Assembly: GCA_905234195.1 (NCBI GenBank)
Contig: CAJOFR010000012.1
Location: forward strand, 1 to 64,000
Length of the DNA: 64,000 nucleotides
DNA from: an uncultured Selenomonadaceae bacterium
Lineage (GTDB): Bacteria > Bacillota > Negativicutes > Selenomonadales > Selenomonadaceae
Reading direction: 5' to 3'
The notes under the pieces were generated by a model, which saw only the letters and a program-made list of their open reading frames with translations, ran no database searches and had not been told where the DNA came from. Positions 39,267 through 50,934 of this stretch are shown here, piece by piece. Both the position numbers and the translations under genes were made by a program. Numbering within the stretch: position 1 is the first letter of the stretch; each line of letters opens with the position of its first letter.

Positions 39267-40709
39267 TTGCTGATGATTTTTGCAAGTTTGTTGTTCGTAT
39301 TCTTTTTCTTGACGCTGAATCTCTGCTCACAAGTTCTAATTCCTTCAGCGAAGGGAAAAAATATCGCGATGCTGTTTTTCTCGCTCATCTTTTACACGTG
39401 GACGGGCGTCCGCTGCCTCGTGCTGATGTTGCTGATGGTTTTTATTTGCAAAATCGGGGCAATAGCTATCGAAAATGCGGGAGTTAAAGGCACGTCGAAA
39501 AAGCGTCCGTTATTTTTCACGGTCGCCGCTTGCTTGACGATACTCGGAATTTTTAAGTACACCGGCTTCACGATTTCAACAATCGATTACGTCGCGGGAC
39601 TTGACTTGCCGATTCCCGAAATTGTTTTGCCGATTGGAATTTCCTTTTACACTTTCCAGCTGATTTCCTACGTCGTCGACGTCTACCGCGAAGAAATTCC
39701 CGCGCAAAAAGAATACTGGCGGCTGTTGCTTTACGCTTGCCTCTTCCACCAATGTATCGCCGGTCCTATCATTCGCTACCAAGATGTTCACGAAGACTTA
39801 ATGGCGCGCAAAACGAACGTCGACGAAATTGGAAGAGGTATCAGCCGTTTTTGTCTCGGTCTCATGAAAAAAGCCGTCTTCGCGAACGGTTGCGCGGTTA
39901 TCGCTGACAGAATGCTTGACTTGGATTTTAATGCGCTGTCGACGGCTCCCGCGCTCGGACTCTTTTTAGGATTATTCGCCTTCGGAATGCAAATCTACAT
40001 GGATTTTTCCGGCTATTCAGATATGGCTATAGGCATGGGCTTAATGTGCGGGCTCCACTACAAAGAAAATTTTAACTTCCCTTTCATTTCAAAATCTATC
40101 GCCGAATTGTGGAAACGTTGGCATATTTCGTTAAGCACTTTTTTCCGCGACTACGTCTATATCCCTCTCGGCGGCGGGCGTTGCTCTCCGCTCCTGCAGT
40201 TCCGAAATTTATTTATCGTTTGGTTTTTGACGGGGCTTTGGCACGGCGCAGAATGGAATTATGTTTTGTGGGGTCTCTACTTCGGAATGCTCCTCGCAAT
40301 TAAAAAATTTATAATCGGAAATACTTTTGACTGGTTGCCGTCGATTGTGCAAATTTTTATCACCTTCTTCTTTTTCTTAATGAACCTCGTAATTTTCAAG
40401 TACAGCGATATAACAATGATGTTGACCGCGTTTAAAAGTCTCTTCTGCCTGAATGATAACCCGCTGACAAATTTTGGCGTCGAACTCATTTTCAAAAACA
40501 ACATGTACTTTTTAATTTTGTGCACGCTCGCTTCCACACCCTTCTTCAAAATTATCTACGAGGCATTGGAAAAATCCGCTGCTACAAATAAATTTTCCCT
40601 GGTCGTTTACGGGCTTGTTGAAGTTTTGTTGCCGATAGCCATGTTCATTCTTGCGGCGAATGCTCTGGCAGGCGACAGCTACAACCCGTTTATCTACTTC
40701 CAATTTTAA
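39267..40709 (+). CDS. MBOAT family O-acyltransferase (AlgI/DltB-like)
   Basis: LPIGISFYTFQLISYVVDVYR, FSGYSDMAIGMG, WKRWHISLSTFFRDYVYIPLGG, WFLTGLWHGAEWNYVLWGLY. Confidence 0.95.
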   Translation: MLMIFASLLFVFFFLTLNLCSQVLIPSAKGKNIAMLFFSLIFYTWTGVRCLVLMLLMVFICKIGAIAIENAGVKGTSKKRPLFFTVAACLTILGIFKYTGFTISTIDYVAGLDLPIPEIVLPIGISFYTFQLISYVVDVYREEIPAQKEYWRLLLYACLFHQCIAGPIIRYQDVHEDLMARKTNVDEIGRGISRFCLGLMKKAVFANGCAVIADRMLDLDFNALSTAPALGLFLGLFAFGMQIYMDFSGYSDMAIGMGLMCGLHYKENFNFPFISKSIAELWKRWHISLSTFFRDYVYIPLGGGRCSPLLQFRNLFIVWFLTGLWHGAEWNYVLWGLYFGMLLAIKKFIIGNTFDWLPSIVQIFITFFFFLMNLVIFKYSDITMMLTAFKSLFCLNDNPLTNFGVELIFKNNMYFLILCTLASTPFFKIIYEALEKSAATNKFSLVVYGLVEVLLPIAMFILAANALAGDSYNPFIYFQF

Positions 40710-40734
40710 TTCGGCGACAGGAGATGAAAAATTA

Positions 40735-42057
40735 ATGCAAGAAAAAAAATCCCCGCCCGCTAAACACGATGTAATTCAATCAATAAAAATTTTTGTCTTC
40801 GGCGTCTGCATGATGAGTTTTTTCATAATCGGTTTGATGCTCTTCCTGCGCCCGAAAGTTTCCATGATTGAAAAACGTCCGCTCGCCGAGTTTCCGGAAT
40901 TTACTGCGGCGGGTCTTTGGGACGGCTCCTTCTTCAAAAAAATCGATATTTGGTATTCGGACACCTACCCCCTGCGCGAAGAAATGATCGCCGCAAGCAA
41001 AAAGGTAGAAAGTTTTTACGGCTCGCGCTCCGAACAAATTATCGAGGGCAAAAATGATCAAGCCGCTCCCCCGCCGAAACCTCCCGCCGAAAATCAGCCG
41101 CCCGCCCAAAATAATCAGCCCGAACCCGAAGAAAATTTGCCCGACGGAACAATTCACGGCATAGGCGAAATTCGCGGGCAGATTTACATTGCGAACAACA
41201 GCGGCTACGAACTTTACACCTTCCTTGAAGATAATAACTTAAACTTCGTCAAAACCATGAACGACATTTACAGCCGCTTTCGTGCTCTCGTGAATTTTTA
41301 CGTGATGTTGGTTCCCAATAGCGCGGGCGTCATGCTGGATAAGTCCGCGCTGGAATATCTCGGTACCAGTGACGAGGCAGTCGCTTTCGATTTTGTTTTG
41401 AGCAGGTTGGACGGCGGGATTCTCAAAGTAAATTCTCTGCCGACTCTCCGAAAACACAACGCGGAATATATTTTTTTCCACACAGATCATCATTGGACGG
41501 GGCTTGGAGCTTATTACGCTTACGTTGAATTTTGCAAAGTCAAAGGGATTCAGCCGCACGACATAAAAAATTACGAGCAAAAAGTTTTTCCGGGATTTCT
41601 GGGCAGCTTTTATTCTTCAAGCAACCAATCTCCGGAAATTGCCGCAAATCCCGATACGGTTATCGCTTATCTGCCGAAGGACGCCGACAAAATGACAATC
41701 TTCGACAAAGACGGCGCGGCGCAAACTTATCCGATAATCATTGACGTTTCAGACTATCACCCTTCCGCGTTGTACGGTGCGTTCGTCGCGGGAGATGTTC
41801 CGCTTGCCGTCGTGCACAACGACAAAATTTCTGACGGCAGTGGCGTTTTGGTGATAAAGGATTCAATGGGCAATGCCTTTATTCCCTGGCTCGTTGACCA
41901 CTACGAAAATATTGTTTGGGTTGACCCGCGCTACTTCGAGGGAAAAATTTCTGACCTTGTCCACAAATACCATATCACCGATTTAATTTTTGAAGTCGGC
42001 GTTTATAATGCGTCGAATACTTACATTCACAAGCGTTACGACCAAATCAGCTGGTAG
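40735..42057 (+). CDS. DHHW family (AlgX/AlgJ-like) protein
   Basis: FFHTDHHWTGLGAYYAYVEFC; N-terminal TM; ATG 40735 with AGGAG. Confidence 0.92.
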   Translation: MQEKKSPPAKHDVIQSIKIFVFGVCMMSFFIIGLMLFLRPKVSMIEKRPLAEFPEFTAAGLWDGSFFKKIDIWYSDTYPLREEMIAASKKVESFYGSRSEQIIEGKNDQAAPPPKPPAENQPPAQNNQPEPEENLPDGTIHGIGEIRGQIYIANNSGYELYTFLEDNNLNFVKTMNDIYSRFRALVNFYVMLVPNSAGVMLDKSALEYLGTSDEAVAFDFVLSRLDGGILKVNSLPTLRKHNAEYIFFHTDHHWTGLGAYYAYVEFCKVKGIQPHDIKNYEQKVFPGFLGSFYSSSNQSPEIAANPDTVIAYLPKDADKMTIFDKDGAAQTYPIIIDVSDYHPSALYGAFVAGDVPLAVVHNDKISDGSGVLVIKDSMGNAFIPWLVDHYENIVWVDPRYFEGKISDLVHKYHITDLIFEVGVYNASNTYIHKRYDQISW

Positions 42058-42111
42058 TTTATTCAAGGGACAAGCGGTTAGGGAATAGAGATTAGTTTAA
42101 AGAAGGAGAGA

Positions 42112-42213
42112 GGCCGCACAAGGATGTGCGGCCGCCCGCATTTGGTCGCGTGATGCGACCTCTGCGGGCAGTTTTCTTTTGCTACTTTTCTTTTGCGATC
42201 AAAAGAAAAGTAG
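42112..42213. repeat. Three-hairpin element copy 2 (complete, inverted relative to copies 1 and 3)
   Basis: GGCCGCACA-agga-TGTGCGGCC; GCCCGC attt GGTCGC GTGAT GCGACC tct GCGGGC; CTACTTTTCTTTT-gcgatc-AAAAGAAAAGTAG. Confidence 0.95.
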
Positions 42214-42406
42214 ATGCTAGATTTAAATTTTTTATAAAGAAAAAATCTCTAATTCCTAATTCCTAAAAACTTTTGCGCCAAAAGAAAATCAGGGAAGAGA
42301 AAAATAAATTACAACAGAAGAAAAATCTTTGAAGGAAAAAATTTTTTCGCGTTGAATATTTTACTTCGAGATAACTTGTGATTGGAAGGGCGCGTCAAAT
42401 TAAGGC

Positions 42407-42435
42407 TTGACAATGTTTTTTCTCAATGTTAATAT
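42407..42435 (+). promoter_or_regulatory. str operon promoter TTGACA-N17-TAATAT
   Basis: Consensus -35, near-consensus -10, 17-bp spacer. Confidence 0.85.
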
Positions 42436-42493
42436 TCGCTTCGTTTTGAAACAAGTTTATTTTTTCTCTGAAACTTTGAAAGGAGGTGGGCGT

Positions 42494-42877
42494 GTGCCAA
42501 CCATAAATCAGTTAGTTAGAAAAAGTCGTCAGAGCGTTGTTGAAAAATCTACTGCTCCTGCCTTGAAAGAATGCCCGCAAAAACGCGGCGTTTGCACTCG
42601 TGTTTATACGACGACGCCGAAGAAACCGAACTCCGCTCTTCGTAAGGTTGCGCGTGTCCGTTTGACCAATAGTATCGAAGTCACTGCATATATCCCGGGT
42701 ATTGGTCATAATCTGCAAGAACACAGCGTGGTTTTAATTCGCGGAGGTCGTGTTAAGGATCTGCCGGGTGTTCGTTATCACATAATTCGCGGCTCACTCG
42801 ATACCGCAGGCGTGCAAGACCGTAATCAGTCTCGCTCAAAATACGGCGCGAAGAAAGCCAAACCTAAGAAAAAGTGA
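42494..42877 (+). CDS. rpsL: 30S ribosomal protein S12
   Basis: [13 protein letters not shown]...[18 protein letters not shown] start after AAAGGAGGTG. Confidence 0.98.
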   Translation: MPTINQLVRKSRQSVVEKSTAPALKECPQKRGVCTRVYTTTPKKPNSALRKVARVRLTNSIEVTAYIPGIGHNLQEHSVVLIRGGRVKDLPGVRYHIIRGSLDTAGVQDRNQSRSKYGAKKAKPKKK

Positions 42878-42917
42878 TTAGAGATTAGGGGCTGAGGATC
42901 ATTTTTCTGTCCCTTAG

Positions 42918-43409
<492 letters not shown>

Positions 43410-43500
43410 TTTTTGACACAGAGAATTTTTCAGCGAAGTGCGCAGAGCTGACAATAGCCGAGCGTACAAAGCAGTTTAAAAGATAGGAGAGAAATTCAAA

Positions 43501-45576
43501 GTGTCAAGAGAGTTTTCACTGGAAAAAACTCGTAACATCGGAATCATGGCGCATATCGACGCAGGAAAAACGACGACGACCGAACGAATACTTTTTTATA
43601 CGGGTATCAATCATAAAATCGGCGAAGTGCACGACGGCGCAGCAACAATGGATTGGATGGTACAGGAGCAGGAGCGCGGAATTACAATCACTTCAGCGGC
43701 GACGACTTGTTTCTGGAAAAACCACCGTATCAATATTATCGACACGCCCGGTCACGTTGACTTCACGGTTGAAGTTGAACGTTCGTTGAGAGTTTTGGAC
43801 GGCGCACTTGCGATTTTGACTGCGCGCGGCGGCGTCGAACCGCAAACAGAGACTGTTTGGCGGCAGGCGGAAAGATACAACGTTCCCCGTATGGCTTACG
43901 TCAACAAAATGGATATCACCGGTGCGGATTTTTATCACGTCATTCAGATGATGCGCGACCGCCTCCACACGAACGCCGTAGCTATTCAGCTCCCAATCGG
44001 AGCGGAGGATAGTTTCAAGGGGATTATCGACCTGGTCAAAATGGAAGCGATTGTTTACGAAGACGACTTGGGGAAGGTTGCCGACGAAATCGAAATTCCC
44101 GAAGAGTTTATGGATATGGCGATAGATTATCGCGACAAGTTGCTTGAGGCGTGCGCGGAGCAAGACGATGACTTCATGGAAAAATATCTCGGCGGCGACG
44201 AAGTGACTGTGGACGAAATTAAAGCCGTTATCCGAAAAGCGACGATTGATTGTAAGATGACGCCGGTTACTTGCGGCACGTCCTACAAAAATCGCGGAGT
44301 GCAGCCCTTGCTCGATGCGATTGTTGACTACATGCCCGCGCCGACGGACGTCCCGCCGATTAAAGGCGTCACTCCCGAAGGCGAAGAGGACTTCAGACCG
44401 TCAAGCGACGACGAGCCGTTTTCCGCGCTTGCTTTCAAAATTATGACTGACCCATATGTCGGCAAGCTGGCTTTCTTCAGAGTTTATTCTGGCGTCCTGA
44501 AATCCGGCTCCTACGTCTACAATTCGACGAAGGGCAGGAAGGAACGCATAGGCAGGATTTTGCAGATGCACGCGAATAACCGCACGGAAATTGATACTGT
44601 TTACAGCGGTGACATTGCGGCGGCCGTCGGGCTGAAGGATACGACGACGGGCGATACTCTTTGTGACGAAGGCGCGCAGATTATTCTTGAGTCGATGGAA
44701 TTTCCGGATCCCGTCATTTCAGTTGCCGTCGAACCTTCGACGAAGAACGACCAGGACAAAATGGGAATCGCCTTGCAAAAACTTTCGGAAGAGGATCCAA
44801 CTTTCAAGGTTCGTACCGACGCCGAAACAGGGCAGACAATTATTTCCGGCATGGGCGAACTTCATTTGCAGATTATCGTCGACAGGATGCTACGCGAATT
44901 TAAAGTCGATTGCAAAGTCGGCGAGCCGCAGGTTGCCTACCGCGAAACTATTCGCAAGACCGCGAAAGCTGAAGGAAAATTCGTTCGTCAAAGCGGCGGG
45001 CACGGGCAATACGGTCATTGTTGGCTGGAGATTTTCCCGAACGAAGTCGGTAAAGGTTTCGAGTTTGAAAGTAAAATCGTCGGCGGCGTCATCCCGAAAG
45101 AATATATCAATCCGATTGAAGCGGGCGTCCGTCAGGCTATGGAAAATGGCGTGCTTGCAGGTTACCCAATGGTTGATATTAAAGCGGTCGTCTACGACGG
45201 AAGTTTTCACGAAGTAGACTCAAGCGAGGCGGCGTTCAAAATTGCCGGTTCAATCGCTTTCAAGGCGGCGGCGGAAAAAGCTAAGCCCGTTTTGCTGGAA
45301 CCCTACGTTAAAATCGAAGTCACCGTCCCCGAAAATTATATGGGCGACGTTATCGGAGATTTGAACGCAAGGCGCGGAAGGATTGACGGCATGGAGCCGC
45401 GCAATGGTCTGCAAGTTATTCACGGTTTCGTTCCGCTTTCGGAAATGTTCGGCTATTCCACAGACTTGAGGTCAAAAACTCAAGGGCGCGGCAATTATTC
45501 AATGGAAGTCGCCTATTATGACGAAGTCCCCAAAACTATTGCCGACGCGATTGTTGCGAGAAACAAAGGCGAGTAA
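43501..45576 (+). CDS. fusA: Elongation factor G
   Basis: [26 protein letters not shown]. Confidence 0.99.
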   Translation: MSREFSLEKTRNIGIMAHIDAGKTTTTERILFYTGINHKIGEVHDGAATMDWMVQEQERGITITSAATTCFWKNHRINIIDTPGHVDFTVEVERSLRVLDGALAILTARGGVEPQTETVWRQAERYNVPRMAYVNKMDITGADFYHVIQMMRDRLHTNAVAIQLPIGAEDSFKGIIDLVKMEAIVYEDDLGKVADEIEIPEEFMDMAIDYRDKLLEACAEQDDDFMEKYLGGDEVTVDEIKAVIRKATIDCKMTPVTCGTSYKNRGVQPLLDAIVDYMPAPTDVPPIKGVTPEGEEDFRPSSDDEPFSALAFKIMTDPYVGKLAFFRVYSGVLKSGSYVYNSTKGRKERIGRILQMHANNRTEIDTVYSGDIAAAVGLKDTTTGDTLCDEGAQIILESMEFPDPVISVAVEPSTKNDQDKMGIALQKLSEEDPTFKVRTDAETGQTIISGMGELHLQIIVDRMLREFKVDCKVGEPQVAYRETIRKTAKAEGKFVRQSGGHGQYGHCWLEIFPNEVGKGFEFESKIVGGVIPKEYINPIEAGVRQAMENGVLAGYPMVDIKAVVYDGSFHEVDSSEAAFKIAGSIAFKAAAEKAKPVLLEPYVKIEVTVPENYMGDVIGDLNARRGRIDGMEPRNGLQVIHGFVPLSEMFGYSTDLRSKTQGRGNYSMEVAYYDEVPKTIADAIVARNKGE

Positions 45577-45690
45577 TTTAGAGATTAGAGGAAGGGAATT
45601 AGGGATTGGTTTTTCACCGGCACCTTTGCTCTGACTGCTAAATTTGAATATTTTTTGGAGTTTAAACTAAGTTTATAAGGAGTGTTTATT

Positions 45691-46893
45691 TTGGCAAAGC
45701 AGAAATTTGATCGCAGTAAACCCCACGTTAATATCGGTACTATCGGTCACATCGATCACGGCAAAACAACTTTGACGGCGGCTATCACAAAAGTTTTGGC
45801 GGCTAAAGGTTTCGCAAAGTACGAGTCCTACGAAAATATCGACAAGGCTCCGGAAGAACGCGAACGCGGTATCACAATTAACACCGCCCACGTTGAGTAC
45901 GAGACTGAAAAACGCCACTATGCACACGTCGACTGCCCAGGTCACGCTGACTATATCAAAAACATGATCACCGGCGCGGCGCAAATGGACGGCGCGATTC
46001 TTGTCGTTGCTGCTTCTGATGGTCCTATGCCGCAGACTCGTGAGCATATCCTCCTTGCTCGTCAAGTCGGCGTTCCGGCTATCGTTGTCTTCCTCAACAA
46101 AGTTGACCAGGTTGACGACCCCGAACTTTTGGAACTCGTCGAAATGGAAGTCCGCGAACTTTTGAGCAAGTACGAATTCCCGGGCGACGATATTCCCATT
46201 ATTGCCGGCTCTGCTCTCCTCGCTCTTGAAGGCGACAAAGACCAAGAAGCAAAAATTATGGAACTCCTCGACGCTGTCGACGATTATATTCCGACTCCGG
46301 AACGCGATAAAGATAAACCGTTCCTTATGCCGGTTGAAGACGTCTTCACAATCACCGGACGCGGCACGGTTGCTACCGGTCGTGTGGAGCGCGGCGAATT
46401 GAAACTTAACGATCCTGTTGAGATAGTTGGTCTCCGTGACGAGCCGAGAAAAACTGTCGCTACCGGTATCGAAATGTTCCGCAAGTTGCTTGACAGCGCG
46501 GTTGCCGGCGATAACGTTGGTGTCCTCCTTCGCGGCGTAGACCGTAAAGAAATTGAACGCGGTCAGGTTCTTGCGAAACCCGGCACAATTCATCCGCACA
46601 CGAAGTTCAAGGCTCAAGTTTACGTCCTTACCAAAGACGAAGGCGGCCGCCATACTCCGTTCTTCGCTAACTATCGCCCGCAGTTCTATTTCCGTACAAC
46701 TGACGTCACCGGCGTAGTCGGCAACTTGAAAGATACAAACGGCAACGCCGCTGAAATGTGCATGCCCGGCGATCACATTGAAATGGACGTTGAACTTATT
46801 ACCCCGATTGCTATTGAAAAAGGCTTGCTCTTTGCTATTCGCGAAGGCGGTCACACTGTCGGTTCGGGTCGTGTTATCGAAATCAACGAGTAA
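45691..46893 (+). CDS. tuf: Elongation factor Tu
   Basis: [36 protein letters not shown] start. Confidence 0.99.
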   Translation: MAKQKFDRSKPHVNIGTIGHIDHGKTTLTAAITKVLAAKGFAKYESYENIDKAPEERERGITINTAHVEYETEKRHYAHVDCPGHADYIKNMITGAAQMDGAILVVAASDGPMPQTREHILLARQVGVPAIVVFLNKVDQVDDPELLELVEMEVRELLSKYEFPGDDIPIIAGSALLALEGDKDQEAKIMELLDAVDDYIPTPERDKDKPFLMPVEDVFTITGRGTVATGRVERGELKLNDPVEIVGLRDEPRKTVATGIEMFRKLLDSAVAGDNVGVLLRGVDRKEIERGQVLAKPGTIHPHTKFKAQVYVLTKDEGGRHTPFFANYRPQFYFRTTDVTGVVGNLKDTNGNAAEMCMPGDHIEMDVELITPIAIEKGLLFAIREGGHTVGSGRVIEINE

Positions 46894-46930
46894 TTTTACT
46901 GTCGATTGAAAATTTTTAGGAAGCAGGGAC

Positions 46931-47070
46931 TTAGTTAGGGATAAGTGACAAGGGATAAGTGGCAAGGGATAAGCGGCAAAGGATAAGGGATAAATTTCCT
47001 CTTAGTCCTTCCCTCTTAACCCTTTCCCCTTGACCCTTTCCTCTTAATCCTAACCACTAGTTCCTCTTCC
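46931..47070. repeat. Long heptad inverted repeat between tuf and rpsJ
   Basis: AGGGATA AGTGACA AGGGATA AGTGGCA AGGGATA AGCGGCA AAGGATA AGGGATA ... complementary pyrimidine-rich arm. Confidence 0.92.
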
Positions 47071-47172
47071 TAAATTTTTGCTGTTAATTGGCAGATTGCT
47101 TGGCGAAATTCGGCAATTCGTTTCGTCAAGGGAACTGCCGATAAAAAAACTTCCAAAGAGGAGGAAAATAAA

Positions 47173-47493
47173 TTGCCACAAAAACCACAGAAGAAAAAAC
47201 TTCGTATCCGTCTGAAGGCTTATGACCATAAGTCTTTGGATCAGAGCGCGGCAAAGATTGTGGAGACCGCCCGCAAAAACGGCGCAATGGTTTCCGGTCC
47301 CGTGCCGCTGCCCACAGAAAAAAATGTCTATACGATTCTGCGCTCGCCGCACGTCAACAAGGATTCGCGCGAACAATTCGAGATGAGAACTCACAAACGC
47401 CTTATCGATATTATTCAGCCGAACCAAAAGGCAATAGACGCCCTTTTGCGCCTTGACCTTCCTGCCGGTGTTGACATCGTTATTAAGCTTTAA
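47173..47493 (+). CDS. rpsJ: 30S ribosomal protein S10
   Basis: [29 protein letters not shown] start. Confidence 0.98.
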   Translation: MPQKPQKKKLRIRLKAYDHKSLDQSAAKIVETARKNGAMVSGPVPLPTEKNVYTILRSPHVNKDSREQFEMRTHKRLIDIIQPNQKAIDALLRLDLPAGVDIVIKL

Positions 47494-47511
47494 GGGCGGG
47501 AGGTGTAGATA

Positions 47512-48162
47512 TTGGCAAAAACAATTTTGGGTATCAAATTGGGCATGACGCAAATTTTTACCGAAGACGGCAAAGTTATTCCGGTGACTGTTATCGAAAG
47601 CGGCAAAAATGTTGTGCTCCGCAACAAGACCGTCGATACCGACGGCTATAACAGCGTTCAGCTCGGCTTCGGCGAAATTAAAGAGAACAAAGTTAATAAG
47701 CCTATGGCGGGGCAGTTCAAAAAGTTTGGCGTAAATCCCGTGAAATTTATCCGCGAAGTTCGTCTCGATTCTGAATCTGAATACAAAGTCGGTGACGTTA
47801 TCGGCGTCGATATTTTTGCGGCGGGAGATCTCGTTGACGTCGTCGGCACTTCCAAAGGCAAGGGTTTCGCCGGAACTATCAAGCGTCACCATTTCGCAAG
47901 AGGTCCTATGGGTCACGGCTCGAAGTCTCACCGCGAACCAGGCTCCACCGGCGCAATGCTTTCCGGTCCCGGCGGTCGCGTCATTAAAGGCAAAAAGTTG
48001 CCCGGTCGTATGGGCGGCGTGCGTACCACCATTCAGCGTCTTTCCGTTGTCAAAGTTGACGTCGACAGAAATTTGCTTTTAATTAAAGGCGCGGTACCCG
48101 GTCCGAAAAAAGGATTCGTCGTCGTAAGAGAAACGGTTAAACCTGCTAAAAAGAAAAATTAA
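47512..48162 (+). CDS. rplC: 50S ribosomal protein L3
   Basis: MAKTILGIKLGMTQIFTEDGKVIPVTV; TTG start. Confidence 0.98.
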   Translation: MAKTILGIKLGMTQIFTEDGKVIPVTVIESGKNVVLRNKTVDTDGYNSVQLGFGEIKENKVNKPMAGQFKKFGVNPVKFIREVRLDSESEYKVGDVIGVDIFAAGDLVDVVGTSKGKGFAGTIKRHHFARGPMGHGSKSHREPGSTGAMLSGPGGRVIKGKKLPGRMGGVRTTIQRLSVVKVDVDRNLLLIKGAVPGPKKGFVVVRETVKPAKKKN

Positions 48163-48180
48163 TGAAAGGAGGAAAGGGCA

Positions 48181-48807
48181 TTGCCTACTTTATCGGTATA
48201 CAATATGACGAATGAGAAAGTCGGCGATATTGAACTCAGCGCGGAAATTTTCGACGTGGAAATTAACGAAGGATTAGTTCATCAAGCCGTGATTATGCAG
48301 CTGGCGTCTCGTCGTCTCGGAACTCATCAAACTAAAACGCGCGGTATGGTTCGCGGCGGCGGTCGCAAACCTTGGCGTCAAAAGGGCACGGGTCGCGCGC
48401 GCGCAGGTACTCGCAGAAGTCCTCTTTGGCGCGGCGGCGGTACGATTTTTGGACCGCACCCCCGCTCCTACACCTTCACGATGCCTAGAAAACAGCGTCG
48501 TCTTGCTTTGAAATGCGTGCTCACTGACAAAGTTAAGAATGAAAATCTCGTCGTGCTGGACGATTTGAATTTCGACGCGCCGAAGACAAAAGACTTTGTT
48601 GCTTTCCAAAAAACTTTCGGCGTTGATAAATCGAAGGCTCTCTTCATTACAAAGGAGCTCGTGGAAAATGTCGTGCTCTCTTCAAATAATTTGCAGAACG
48701 CAAAGACAATCAGCGCGATTCAACTCAACGTCTTTGATATTTTGAACAGCGAAAAAGTTTTCGTGACAAAAGAGGCCGTCGAAAAAATTGAGGAGGTGTA
48801 CGCTTGA
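48181..48807 (+). CDS. rplD: 50S ribosomal protein L4
   Basis: [32 protein letters not shown] start. Confidence 0.98.
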   Translation: MPTLSVYNMTNEKVGDIELSAEIFDVEINEGLVHQAVIMQLASRRLGTHQTKTRGMVRGGGRKPWRQKGTGRARAGTRRSPLWRGGGTIFGPHPRSYTFTMPRKQRRLALKCVLTDKVKNENLVVLDDLNFDAPKTKDFVAFQKTFGVDKSKALFITKELVENVVLSSNNLQNAKTISAIQLNVFDILNSEKVFVTKEAVEKIEEVYA

Positions 48808-49088
48808 TGGAAGCGAGAGATATTTTGATTCGCCCGATGATTACCGAGCGCACAACCGACTTGATGGCGGAAGGCAAATACGTTTTCATTGTCGATAAGC
48901 GCGCAAATAAAATTCAAATTGCTGACGCCGTGAAAGAGGTCTTCGACGTAAAAGTTGAGGACGTCAACACCGTCAACGTCAAGGCGAAAGTCAAACGCAG
49001 AGGTCGTAACGTCGGCAAGCGCGCGGCTTACAAAAAGGCGATTGTCAAATTGGCGGCGGGAGAAACTATCGAATTCTTCACCGTTTGA
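48807..49088 (+). CDS. rplW: 50S ribosomal protein L23
   Basis: [20 protein letters not shown]. Confidence 0.97.
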   Translation: MEARDILIRPMITERTTDLMAEGKYVFIVDKRANKIQIADAVKEVFDVKVEDVNTVNVKAKVKRRGRNVGKRAAYKKAIVKLAAGETIEFFTV

Positions 49089-49121
49089 TTTTAATCGGAT
49101 GCTCTTTGGAGATTTTGCGCC

Positions 49122-49313
49122 ATGATAAAAGTTATCCTGATGTTCGTTTTCGGCAATGCCCTTTGGGATAAATTGGTGGAGTTCTTCGGCTCCACTGAAG
49201 ACGTCATCTTCGCGGCGATTGTGTTGGTCGCGCTGATTGTCGTCGTGAAATTTTTCAAGCAGATTGTCGGATTGGCGGTTGTAATTTTTATCTTGTGGAT
49301 GCTGTTTCACTGA
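49122..49313 (+). CDS. Small hydrophobic membrane protein (63 aa) inserted between rplW and rplB
   Basis: [67 protein letters not shown] upstream; fills the rplW-rplB gap. Confidence 0.7.
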   Translation: MIKVILMFVFGNALWDKLVEFFGSTEDVIFAAIVLVALIVVVKFFKQIVGLAVVIFILWMLFH

Positions 49314-49360
49314 CGCAGAAATTTTCGTTGGTTACCAAAATAAAAAAAGGAGGTCAAATA

Positions 49361-50185
49361 GTGGGAATAAAATCTTTTAAGCCGTATTCTGCCGGACGTC
49401 GTTTTATGACGGTCTCGACTTTTGAAGAGATAACGACAGACAAGCCGGAAAAATCTTTGCTCGCGCCGCTGAAAAGTCACGGCGGACGCAACCAGCAGGG
49501 AAAATTAACGGTGCGGCATCAAGGCGGCGGACATAAACGCCGCTACAGAATTATCGATTTCAAACGCAACAAAGACGGTATCCCCGCAAAAGTTGCCACG
49601 ATTGAATACGATCCTAACCGTAGCGCACGCATTGCGCTCCTTCATTACGTCGACGGGGAAAAGCGTTACATTATCGCGCCGAACGGTCTTAAAGTCGGCG
49701 ATAAAGTTGAGTCGGGGGCGGAGGCCGATATTAAAATCGGAAACGCTCTGCCGCTGAAAAATATTCCCGTCGGTACTCTGATCCATAATATCGAAATGAA
49801 AATCGGCAAGGGCGGGCAGCTCGTTCGCAGTGCCGGTACCGCCGCGCAGCTCATGGCTAAAGAGGGAAATTACGCGACGATTAGAATGCCGTCCGGTGAA
49901 GTTCGCAAAGTCCACATTAATTGCCGCGCAACAATCGGGCAGGTTGGCAACCTCGACCACGAAAATATTACCATTGGTAAAGCCGGTCGCTCTCGTTGGC
50001 TTGGCGTTCGTCCTGCTAACCGCGGCGTCGTCATGAATCCTGTCGACCATCCGCATGGCGGCGGTGAAGGTCGCAGTCCTGTCGGGCGCAAGCATCCTGT
50101 CACGAAGTGGGGCAAATGCGCTATGGGTGCTAAGACTCGCCGCAAGAAGGCTTCCGATAAACTTATCGTGCGTCGCCGCAAGTAA
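49361..50185 (+). CDS. rplB: 50S ribosomal protein L2
   Basis: [24 protein letters not shown]...[17 protein letters not shown] start after AGGAGGT. Confidence 0.98.
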   Translation: MGIKSFKPYSAGRRFMTVSTFEEITTDKPEKSLLAPLKSHGGRNQQGKLTVRHQGGGHKRRYRIIDFKRNKDGIPAKVATIEYDPNRSARIALLHYVDGEKRYIIAPNGLKVGDKVESGAEADIKIGNALPLKNIPVGTLIHNIEMKIGKGGQLVRSAGTAAQLMAKEGNYATIRMPSGEVRKVHINCRATIGQVGNLDHENITIGKAGRSRWLGVRPANRGVVMNPVDHPHGGGEGRSPVGRKHPVTKWGKCAMGAKTRRKKASDKLIVRRRK

Positions 50186-50207
50186 TTGACGAAGGGAGGA
50201 TTTAAAA

Positions 50208-50489
50208 TTGTCAAGGTCTGTAAAAAAAGGACCGTTCGTGCAAGAAAAACTTTTGAAAAAAATTGAGGCTCTCAACGCCGCTAACGATAAAAAAGTTGTC
50301 CGCACGTGGTCGCGCAGTTCAACAATTCTTCCTGCGTTCATTACTCACACTATCGCTGTTCACGACGGCAGAAAACATGTTCCCGTTTACATTACTGAAG
50401 ATATGGTCGGACACAAGCTCGGTGAATTCGCTCCGACGAGAACTTTTAAAGGTCACGCCGGCGAAGAACGCAAAACTAAATTGAAGTAA
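50208..50489 (+). CDS. rpsS: 30S ribosomal protein S19
   Basis: [21 protein letters not shown] start. Confidence 0.98.
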   Translation: MSRSVKKGPFVQEKLLKKIEALNAANDKKVVRTWSRSSTILPAFITHTIAVHDGRKHVPVYITEDMVGHKLGEFAPTRTFKGHAGEERKTKLK

Positions 50490-50552
50490 CTAGGGATTAG
50501 AGATTAGTGGATAGAGATTAGCGGTTAGGAGTTTTTCTCTAGCCACTAAAAA
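50490..50552. repeat. Heptad repeat between rpsS and rplV
   Basis: CTAGGGATTAGAGATTAGTGGATAGAGATTAGCGGTTAGG ... CTCTAGCCACTA. Confidence 0.85.
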
Positions 50553-50568
50553 GGAAGGAGGTTTTTTC

Positions 50569-50916
50569 GTGGCACAAGAAGTTAAAGCCGTCGCTAAGTA
50601 CGTGAGAATCGCCCCGCGTAAAGTTCGTGTGGTCATGGATTTGATTCGCGGAAAAAATATCGCCGACGCTTTCGCTATTTTGAAGTTCACGCCTAAACGC
50701 GGCGCGGGCTTGATTGACAAAGTGCTTAGATCTGCTGTTGCAAACGCCGAAAATAATTTCGACATGGACACCGATAATTTGTACGTCTCGAAATGTTTCG
50801 TGGATCAAGGTCCTACACTCAAGAGGATTCATCCGCGCAGTCGCGGGCAGGCGTTCAGCATTTTGAAACACACGTCTCATATCACCGTTATTGTTTCGGA
50901 AAAAGAATCAGAATAA
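50569..50916 (+). CDS. rplV: 50S ribosomal protein L22
   Basis: [27 protein letters not shown] start. Confidence 0.98.
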   Translation: MAQEVKAVAKYVRIAPRKVRVVMDLIRGKNIADAFAILKFTPKRGAGLIDKVLRSAVANAENNFDMDTDNLYVSKCFVDQGPTLKRIHPRSRGQAFSILKHTSHITVIVSEKESE

Positions 50917-50934
50917 ATAAAGGAGGGTTAAAGC

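Noticed and set aside
45673-46965. 430-aa ORF antisense to tuf
   Set aside because: Mirror of EF-Tu codon bias; no homology seen, no independent SD; tuf is certain on the plus strand.
46931-47070. Heptad arrays considered as CRISPR
   Set aside because: Unit is 7 bp with no spacers and no cas genes.
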